A stretch of 14,247 bases of DNA, taken from Gammaproteobacteria bacterium (GTDB lineage Bacteria; Pseudomonadota; Gammaproteobacteria; SZUA-229). Position 1 is the first letter of the stretch. Each line of letters begins with the position of its first letter. The notes under the pieces were generated by a model. That model ran no database searches. It had not been told where the DNA came from and saw only the letters and a list, made by a program, of their open reading frames with translations. A program made the position numbers and the translations under genes. Shown in pieces: positions 9,207-14,247 of the stretch. Location of the stretch: the NCBI GenBank assembly GCA_011051475.1, contig DRLE01000211.1:1-14247 (forward strand), written 5' to 3'.

Positions 9207-9226
9207 ACTATTGGTAGTCAGTAGCA
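9203..9226. repeat. Small hairpin upstream of the HD-GYP gene
   Basis: TGCTACT (9203-9209) and AGTAGCA (9220-9226) form a 7-bp perfect dyad with a 10-base loop in the 64-base gap between two genes. It overlaps the -12 side of the candidate sigma-54 promoter. It could be an operator or an attenuating stem; no U-tract follows. Confidence 0.35.
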
Positions 9227-9245
9227 ACCGTTGCAGGCAGTGCCC

Positions 9246-10373
9246 ATGAGCGAGCATATCGATACGCTTGACGACCTGAACAAGCACATACCCCTAAAAG
9301 AAAAGCTGGTCAGAATCCACCAGGTGATCAAGCAGAGCCTGCCCTATGTCGCGCGTATCGCCATTAGCCTGTACGATCCCAAAACCCGCATACTGAAAAC
9401 CTTTATCCACAGCAGCGACAATAATAACCCGCTGCCGCACTACCAGGCGCCGATCGAGGAAGCGCCGTCTCTCAAGGCCATACTGGATAAAAAACAGCCG
9501 CGTATTATCAATAATATGCTGACCTTTGATGATGGCAGCCATGAGCACATGCAGCGCCTGGGCCGTTCCGGTTATGCCGCCAGTTACACCATGCCGATTT
9601 TCAACGATGGCGATTTCCTCGGCTTCCTGTTCTTTAATTCCACGCAGACCGATGTTTTCGACAGCAAAACCCTGGCGCAGATCGATGTGTTCGGGCACCT
9701 GATATCCCTGATGCTGATCAAGGAGCTTTCAACGATAAGGACGCTGGCTGCCGCCCTGAAAACCGCCAGCAAGATCACCCATCTGCGTGACCCGGAAACC
9801 GGCTCGCATCTCGACCGCATGTCCCGCTACAGCCGTCTTATTGCTACAGCACTGGCCGATAAATATTCCCTGGAAGACGACTATATCGAGCATGTTTTTA
9901 TGTTCTCGCCCCTGCATGATATCGGCAAGATAGGTATACCTGACGAAGTACTGATGAAAAAGGGCCGTCTGACAGAAGAAGAAAGAAAACTGATGCGCAC
10001 ACACGCCATGAAGGGCAGGGAGATTATCGACGAAATTCTGAAGGAGTTCGGTCTGGAAGGTTTCGACTATGTGGAAATCCTGCGTAATATTACCGAGTTT
10101 CATCATGAGTCGGTTGATGGCAGCGGTTATCCGGCGGGCAGGCGCGGTAGCGATATACCGCTGGAAGCGCGCATTGTTGCCGTCGCCGATGTATTCGATG
10201 CGCTGACCAGCAAGCGCTGCTACAAGGAGGCATGGACGAATGAAGAAGCCTTTGCGCAGCTGCAGAAGATGGCCGGCGAGACCCTGGATGCGGACTGTGT
10301 GCAGGCGCTGCTTGATAACAGGGATGAAGTGGAAAATATACAACGTTACTTTTGCGAGAATGCGTATGGTTGA
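9246..10373 (+). CDS. GAF-like sensor / HD-GYP cyclic-di-GMP phosphodiesterase
   Basis: This 375-aa cytoplasmic signalling enzyme is expected to hydrolyse c-di-GMP. The N-terminal part (about 1-160) has a GAF-like alpha/beta pattern (MPIFNDGDFLGFLFFNS at 116-132), suggesting small-ligand sensing. The C-terminal HD-GYP domain (about 170-372) keeps the metal and signature residues: His188, the HD pair His224-Asp225 in HDIGKIGIPDE, His253, His286-His287, Asp314, and DGSGYPAG (291-298). All key positions look intact, so activity is likely. I chose the ATG at 9246 with AGGCAG upstream; an in-frame TTG at 9231 would add five residues. Its end overlaps the next gene by 8 bases, implying a two-gene unit. 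Confidence 0.93.
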   Translation: MSEHIDTLDDLNKHIPLKEKLVRIHQVIKQSLPYVARIAISLYDPKTRILKTFIHSSDNNNPLPHYQAPIEEAPSLKAILDKKQPRIINNMLTFDDGSHEHMQRLGRSGYAASYTMPIFNDGDFLGFLFFNSTQTDVFDSKTLAQIDVFGHLISLMLIKELSTIRTLAAALKTASKITHLRDPETGSHLDRMSRYSRLIATALADKYSLEDDYIEHVFMFSPLHDIGKIGIPDEVLMKKGRLTEEERKLMRTHAMKGREIIDEILKEFGLEGFDYVEILRNITEFHHESVDGSGYPAGRRGSDIPLEARIVAVADVFDALTSKRCYKEAWTNEEAFAQLQKMAGETLDADCVQALLDNRDEVENIQRYFCENAYG

Positions 10374-11004
10374 GAGCGGGCCGGACAGGAAGCGGCGGGT
10401 TTCCCTTGTATGTCTGTTATTACTGTCCGTACTGTTTCCGGTTGCGGCACAGGCGGATATCGTTATACAGGGCTCGTCAGATTTTCGCGCGAAGGTGCGT
10501 TACTGTCTGCAGGATGCCAAAGGCAGCTCGGCGACTTTACGCAAGCTGGTTAATGCGGCCAGGCACTCATCTTCTGATATAAGCATCAGGGCCATTACCG
10601 ATGATCGCGCAACCTGGCACGCCAGTGGCAAGAAATCGCGATCACATACCGAAGCAGACGACAAGCTGGCGCGGGGATCGCAAAGAGACCGGCCTGTGGA
10701 TGCGATTATCTATATTAATGTCAAACGTATAACGCCTTCGCACAAATCCTACAAAAGCGGCGTGCTGGTCCATGAACTGGCGCACGCGGTTGACCTTGCC
10801 GAAGGGCGTTACCACGGCGACTACAGGATTCGGGAAAAGCGGGCTGTCTTTTTCCAGAATGACTGGCGAAAAAACCATGGCAAGGCATTACGAAAAGATT
10901 ACCATGGGCGATTCAGCACGCAGGAGTACCAGCAGTATTCTGCTAAGGGCAGGGTTAATGATTTTGTGGAGTATTATCTTAAAAACAACGATCTTCCTGG
11001 TTAG
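10366..11004 (+). CDS. Secreted zinc metallopeptidase-like protein (HExxH, M91-like)
   Basis: This 212-aa protein has a Sec signal peptide: a basic start (KRR at 9-11), a hydrophobic core at 12-29, and likely cleavage after AQA at 28-30. The active-site motif HELAHAVD (136-143) gives the HExxH zinc site, with His136, Glu137 and His140. The preceding layout (IVIQGSSDF at 32-40, then a small domain and a beta strand IIYINV) resembles M91/NleD-type peptidases; that assignment is from pattern memory and moderate. The third zinc ligand is not identified. I chose the ATG at 10366 because GAGA lies 6 bases upstream and the signal peptide starts there; an ATG at 10360 is an alternative. Overlap with the HD-GYP gene suggests linked expression. 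Confidence 0.78.
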   Translation: MVESGPDRKRRVSLVCLLLLSVLFPVAAQADIVIQGSSDFRAKVRYCLQDAKGSSATLRKLVNAARHSSSDISIRAITDDRATWHASGKKSRSHTEADDKLARGSQRDRPVDAIIYINVKRITPSHKSYKSGVLVHELAHAVDLAEGRYHGDYRIREKRAVFFQNDWRKNHGKALRKDYHGRFSTQEYQQYSAKGRVNDFVEYYLKNNDLPG

Positions 11005-11068
11005 TTGTATTGATAGAAAAAGCCAGCCGCTTGCAGCCAGTTTGTATCAGGGCCAGCAGGCTACGTTG

Positions 11069-11274
11069 CTAGGGGACCTCTGATAAATGTCATTTTGAGC
11101 GGAACGAAGTGGCGTCGAAAAATCTTATGCTCCGTAAATTGTTGATTACACAGAGGTGAAAGATCCTTCGGCAATTGCTCCTGCATTGCCCTAATAAGTT
11201 ACATCCATGTAACGATCGGCTTCGCTACGCTGCGCTCAGGATGACAAAATCACTATTAATCTGAGGTTCCCTAG
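11069..11274. mobile_element. MITE-like element with nested inverted repeats and CTAG target duplication
   Basis: CTAG occurs at both ends (11069-11072 and 11271-11274). Inside it the termini GGGACCTCTGATAAAT (11073-11088) and the reverse complement of 11255-11270 match at 13 of 16. A second inner pair, GTCATTTTGAGCG (11089-11101) and CGCTCAGGATGAC (11233-11245), matches at 11 of 13. A third pair (11114-11126 and 11160-11172) matches at 10 of 13. The body has no coding capacity. CTAG/YTAR duplication and short imperfect termini suggest IS5-type mobilisation in trans; the family is inferred. The inner GAGCG...CGCTC and ATCTT...AAGAT motifs recall dispersed intergenic palindromes found in many bacteria. 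The right CTAG provides the TAG stop of the neighbouring cytochrome gene. Confidence 0.72.
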
Positions 11275-12581
11275 AAAGCCGCATCAAAGCCGACCAGGGC
11301 ATAGTTCTCACTGGTCAGGTGACCGGTCCAGTAAGTACCACTCTTGTCCACGGTATCCAGAAAGTCGACATTGAGCTCGATAATGCCTTTGACATTTCGC
11401 ATAAAGTAATACGAGGTGGTAAAGGTAAGGCTGTTAATGTCGATACCTTCGTAAACCGTATCGGTATTTTTCAGGTCATTGGCGTCGGCGTAGTTGTACA
11501 GTAACGAGTAGGTCCAGTGGTCATTGTGAATATAGTCAACACCGGCAAAGGCACCCGTCCAGCGATACTGCTGTCCCTCGTTGATAAAGCCGTCCCAGTC
11601 GTTCTGTATGACCTGCGCAAACCACCAGGTCTTGTAGCCGATCTTGCCGGAAATATCGATACCCCAGGCATTTTTATCCGCCTGCCGATCACCATTGTCC
11701 ATGCCGGCATCACCGGTCGCGTTGTACTGTTTTCCGGCGTAGCCGAACAGGCCGAGGTTAATGCCGGCAATATCACCGCCCAGGCGGCCGAAAGCCGACT
11801 TGCCGCTGTTATTGTCAAACATATGGTCGGGTCGCTTGTAGCCGGGGCTGTTAATGGTCTTGTTATCTTCAATGCCGTTGCCGTTGACCAGGCCGAGTGA
11901 AATATCGACGGCGCTGAAATCGTAACTGAAAACGGCGCCACGGTCATAGGTCAGGCCGGCCATGCGGTACACCATAAAGTCCTGGAAGGTCATGCGGGTT
12001 TCGCGCGGAAACATCAGGTCGGATACCTGGAACTGCCCCAGCATCATGCTGATGTCCGTGCCGAAAACATCATCGTGCGAGAACCAGGCGTCTTCAACGA
12101 TAACCGAGCCGTTGTCGCCTTTCTCGGCAAAGATAGCGTAGAAATAGTAACTGATATGGTCTGACAGCGGCGCGCTGGAAAGCAGCTTGATCAGGTAGGG
12201 CGCCTGCATGTCGTTGTCGGCGGTATCGGTCTCGCCACTGACAACATCGACAGCGGAGGACTCACGGCCCTGCACATAGGCCTGGGTGCGAAGCGCCAGC
12301 GGTACACTGCTGGGCAGGGCCAGCATGTCGTCACCGGTCTTTGTCGTGCTGTCCTTCCAGTTGGGCATGCGGTAATTGTCGGCAATGAACTGTTCGCCGA
12401 ATTCATTCAGGCGCGGATAGGCCGCGTGGCAGGTATTGCAACTGACATTGTATTTGCGGGCAAAGGCCGGCATGGCCTCGGTTTTTGCCGGTATCATCAG
12501 AATGGCAAAGAGCAGTAAAAAGAGTGAGGTAATGGCAAAAGCAAGCCATTTATGTTCGGCGGTTCTGATGGTTGTTTTCAT
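11271..12581 (-). CDS. Outer-membrane monohaem cytochrome c / beta-barrel porin (Cyc2-like architecture)
   Basis: The 436-aa product has a signal peptide (about 1-36, ending KTEA). Immediately after it comes MPAFARKYNVSCNTCH, with one haem-c site (Cys48, Cys51, His52), then PRLNEFGEQF. The rest is rich in alternating aromatic/polar strands with Asp/Asn/Gly turns and ends in Phe, typical of outer-membrane barrels. One N-terminal haem plus a barrel of about 380 residues is the plan of Cyc2 iron oxidases, but the Cyc2 FGRxFKLxGYT consensus is only partly kept, so it may be a related uncharacterised family. I chose the ATG at 12581 (GGAG 6 bases upstream) over an upstream ATG at 12644. The stop lies in the CTAG of the adjacent mobile element, so its last residues may have been altered by insertion. 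Confidence 0.85.
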   Translation of the reverse strand: MKTTIRTAEHKWLAFAITSLFLLLFAILMIPAKTEAMPAFARKYNVSCNTCHAAYPRLNEFGEQFIADNYRMPNWKDSTTKTGDDMLALPSSVPLALRTQAYVQGRESSAVDVVSGETDTADNDMQAPYLIKLLSSAPLSDHISYYFYAIFAEKGDNGSVIVEDAWFSHDDVFGTDISMMLGQFQVSDLMFPRETRMTFQDFMVYRMAGLTYDRGAVFSYDFSAVDISLGLVNGNGIEDNKTINSPGYKRPDHMFDNNSGKSAFGRLGGDIAGINLGLFGYAGKQYNATGDAGMDNGDRQADKNAWGIDISGKIGYKTWWFAQVIQNDWDGFINEGQQYRWTGAFAGVDYIHNDHWTYSLLYNYADANDLKNTDTVYEGIDINSLTFTTSYYFMRNVKGIIELNVDFLDTVDKSGTYWTGHLTSENYALVGFDAAF

Positions 12582-12671
12582 GGTTGCTCCGGTAAAGTCG
12601 TTTTCCGGCATCATAACAAAAATGCGAAAGCTGGTTTGCGTCAAAATGTCGCATGCCGGCGCTTTATATAT

Positions 12672-12709
12672 CAGCTGCCTTTTCCGACTATTGCCGGAAA
12701 GGGCAGCTG
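12672..12709. terminator. Long inverted repeat between the host-attachment and cytochrome-porin genes
   Basis: CAGCTGCCTTTTCCG (12672-12686) pairs with CGGAAAGGGCAGCTG (12695-12709): a 15-bp stem with a single wobble and an 8-base loop. It lies 46 bases beyond the stop of the leftward host-attachment gene and about 90 bases before the leftward cytochrome start. The stem is strong, but neither side has a real U-tract (minus-strand exit reads ATATATAAAG). It may therefore be an attenuator, mRNA stabiliser or operator instead of a terminator. Confidence 0.45.
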
Positions 12710-12755
12710 CAGCTGATAAAAACCGGAATCGGTTAACGCCAGGTTTCCGTATGCG

Positions 12756-13205
12756 CTAGGACCCCGGCAGGCGCTCGGGCAGATGCTTGCGAATTTCCTC
12801 GGGTGAAAGCTGGGCCAGATTCTTGTCCAGTTCAAAACTGATCAGGTTCTTGGTCTGCGGGCTCAGCATATTGCGCAGGTTGCCCAGAAAGCCGGGTGCG
12901 GCCACCAGTATCAGTTGTTTGAACTTGCCGGCCTTGCGCGCCTCGTCCAGGTGGTGGGCAATCTGCCGGGCAAAATTGATATCTTCCTGCTGCTTGGGAC
13001 TGACTTCATCCGTGTAGGCATGGCCGCCACCACCGCCTTTGCCATTACTGCGACCGGGCAGGTCGCTGGTCATCTCGTGTTCATGCAGGCGGGCTTCTTC
13101 GTGGGAAAAACTTTCAATTTCCTGGATAGGTCCTTTGTGCATATTGGTGAAAAAAATGCGGGCCATGCTGTTATCGGCGACAATCAACCAGGTTGGTTTC
13201 ATCAT
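12756..13205 (-). CDS. Host-attachment family protein (eRF1-like fold family)
   Basis: The 149-aa product matches proteins annotated 'required for attachment to host cells'. It opens WLIVADNSMARIFF (6-19), with a variable acidic/His middle containing GGGGGHAY, then FARQIAHHLDEARKAGKFKQLILVAAPGFLGNLR and a C-terminal ISFELDKNLAQLSPEEIRKHLP block. It is cytoplasmic with no signal. The family name comes from a plant-bacterium phenotype and the molecular role is unknown; a resemblance to eRF1-like domains is reported for related families. GGGAGG lies 9 bases before the first of two adjacent ATGs, which favours 13205. It is divergent from the methyltransferase gene, with a perfect FNR-type site between them. 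Confidence 0.9.
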   Translation of the reverse strand: MMKPTWLIVADNSMARIFFTNMHKGPIQEIESFSHEEARLHEHEMTSDLPGRSNGKGGGGGHAYTDEVSPKQQEDINFARQIAHHLDEARKAGKFKQLILVAAPGFLGNLRNMLSPQTKNLISFELDKNLAQLSPEEIRKHLPERLPGS

Positions 13206-13312
13206 ACGGCCTTACCTCCCTCTCATTTTGCGTTAGATTACAAGGATACTCGGATACAGAGAAAAAGTCTCACTATTGGGAGTTATTAAACCCCAGATTA
13301 CGACATGTATTG

Positions 13313-13326
13313 TTGATTTTAATCAA
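13313..13326. promoter_or_regulatory. Perfect FNR/ANR consensus site
   Basis: TTGATTTTAATCAA matches the canonical TTGAT-N4-ATCAA palindrome exactly. It lies in the 230-base gap between the divergent host-attachment (start 13205) and methyltransferase (start 13436) genes. On the minus strand a TTAATA/TAATAA hexamer is centred about 33 bases away (13283-13289), suiting activation of the host-attachment gene. The rightward side has no convincing -10 at the matching distance. No other clear signal was seen in this gap apart from a short palindrome CCTGATCAGG (13402-13411). Confidence 0.65.
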
Positions 13327-13435
13327 AGGTTCACAAGAAATTTCTTAACAGTAACATGGATATTAAAAACAGTTTTCACTAAAATGACAATCATTCCCCG
13401 ACCTGATCAGGGTCCCTTATTGAGCGTATCTGACC

Positions 13436-14038
13436 ATGCATTCGTACCAAACGCTGGAAAACAAGCTGCATCTGGAACAGTCGCTGCCGGTTAATGAAAA
13501 CTGGACGGCGGCCGCGGATTTTCTGCACCTGCTGGCTGATTACTGTCTGCGCGAAAAGCCCGAAACCATTGTTGAATGCAGCAGCGGCGCCAGTACCCTG
13601 GTGCTTTCCCGCTGTTGTCAGCTGAATGAGAAGGGCAGGGTTTACAGTCTGGAGAACGGCGCCGAGTTTGTGCAGCAGACCCGGCAGCAGCTGGATGATT
13701 TCGGACTGGCGGACTATGCCAGTGTTCTTCACGCGCCAATGAAGGACTACCTGCTCAGGAACCGAAAGTTCCAGTGGTATGATCTGACGCACTTTTACCC
13801 ACGTGGTATCGACCTGCTGGTTATCGACGGCCCGCCGGGTGTTATGCAGAAGCACTCGCGTTATCCTGCGCTGCCATTGCTGGGCAGTCACCTGGCCCGG
13901 CAGTGCCTGATCTTTCTCGATGACGCCTCCCGGCCGGACGAACGCGATATCGTGCGTTGCTGGATGCAGGAGCATGATGAGTTTGAAACGGAGTTTGTCG
14001 ATACCGAGCGTGGTTGCAGTGTGCTGATTCGGCGTTGA
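13436..14038 (+). CDS. Class I SAM-dependent methyltransferase-like protein
   Basis: The 200-aa product has a Rossmann-type methyltransferase pattern: TIVECSSGASTLVLSR (44-59) in the place of motif I, a following acidic strand (VYSLENG at about 69-75), and IDLLVIDGPPG (124-134) as the post-motif IV region. This resembles small Methyltransf_24-like enzymes that act on unknown substrates. The motif I Glu-Cys-Ser-Ser-Gly variant is less glycine-rich than usual but is seen in such proteins. There is no signal peptide. The ribosome binding site is weak (GAGCG about 10 bases upstream). It is alone on its strand and followed by repeat-rich sequence. Substrate and pathway are unknown. Confidence 0.8.
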   Translation: MHSYQTLENKLHLEQSLPVNENWTAAADFLHLLADYCLREKPETIVECSSGASTLVLSRCCQLNEKGRVYSLENGAEFVQQTRQQLDDFGLADYASVLHAPMKDYLLRNRKFQWYDLTHFYPRGIDLLVIDGPPGVMQKHSRYPALPLLGSHLARQCLIFLDDASRPDERDIVRCWMQEHDEFETEFVDTERGCSVLIRR

Positions 14039-14047
14039 TTTTTTTGC

Positions 14048-14074
14048 CGCAAAGGACGCAAAGGGCGCGAAAAA
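14048..14074. repeat. Three degenerate 9-mers after the methyltransferase gene
   Basis: CGCAAAGGA, CGCAAAGGG and CGCGAAAAA run head to tail just after the stop codon. This GCAAAGG-type iteration is common downstream of genes in many proteobacteria. No function is shown here. Confidence 0.55.
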
Positions 14075-14092
14075 AACAAAAGCATTATTTGT

Positions 14093-14234
14093 CCGCAAAT
14101 GAACGCAAATAAACGCTAATAAAAACTGTTTTAAGTTTCACTCTCAGTGAAGCGATATGTTTTTTGATGTGGGGATCGAAGGCCGGACGAAATAGATCAA
14201 GTAATAATTTGCGTTTATTTGCGTTCATTTGCGG
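14093..14234. repeat. Inverted-repeat element with 24-bp perfect arms
   Basis: The segment 14093-14116 (starting CCGCAAATGAACGC) is repeated exactly in inverted orientation at 14211-14234, around a 94-base non-coding core. The arms themselves contain an internal iteration of (C)GCAAAT/GAACGCAAAT. It resembles a dispersed intergenic repeat or MITE; a target-site duplication is not clear, and the window ends 13 bases beyond. The region 14039-14247 otherwise holds no gene I can see. Confidence 0.75.
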
Positions 14235-14247
14235 ATAATATAAAAGC

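Noticed and set aside
12582..12644. ATG at 12644 as the start of the cytochrome-porin gene
   Set aside because: The 21 added residues would precede a complete signal peptide; GGAG sits 6 bases before the ATG at 12581.

Overview
The window (14,247 bases, moderately GC-rich, bacterial gene density) looks like a gammaproteobacterial chromosome segment, probably from a sulfur-oxidising or Chromatiales-like lineage. That placement is inferred from the hydrogenase type, the accessory genes and the intergenic repeat styles; no marker gene settles it.

Left half (1-7546) is an uptake [NiFe]-hydrogenase locus of the membrane-linked Isp type (group 1e layout, as in Thiocapsa HynS-Isp1-Isp2-HynL). Two maturation genes, hypA and hypC, run leftward. 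Divergent from them runs a long operon: maturation endopeptidase (hynD-like), a short single-domain HupH/HyaF-like protein, Tat-exported small subunit hynS with a C-terminal anchor, isp1 (NarI/DsrM-like cytochrome b), isp2 (HdrD/DsrK-like Fe-S protein), an unrecognised 153-aa gene, large subunit hynL, and a 62-aa signal-peptide protein resembling the front of HupE. The divergent promoter carries a symmetrical FNR/ANR-type box (788-801), fitting anaerobic control of both arms. Electrons from H2 would pass HynL -> HynS clusters -> Isp1 haems -> Isp2 or quinone. hypB, hypD, hypE and hypF are not in the window.

The left edge is unusual. At least 20 perfect copies of the heptamer CTATTCA run into the 3' end of hypA and supply its stop codon. 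They abut a perfect 19-bp-arm palindrome that also lies inside hypA.

Right half (7625-14038) is a mixed set: an aminoglycoside-phosphotransferase-like/P-loop kinase fusion, a GAF-like/HD-GYP c-di-GMP phosphodiesterase overlapping a secreted HExxH metallopeptidase gene (M91-like), a leftward outer-membrane monohaem cytochrome-porin (Cyc2-like architecture), a leftward 'host attachment' family protein, and a rightward class I methyltransferase. A 206-bp MITE-like element with CTAG at both ends sits exactly at the stop codon of the cytochrome-porin gene. A perfect FNR consensus site (13313-13326) lies between the host-attachment and methyltransferase genes. The window ends in an inverted-repeat element with 24-bp arms.

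No tRNA, rRNA, CRISPR array or complete transposase gene was seen. No gene-free stretch exceeds 300 bases; the longest (11005-11270) is mostly the MITE-like element.
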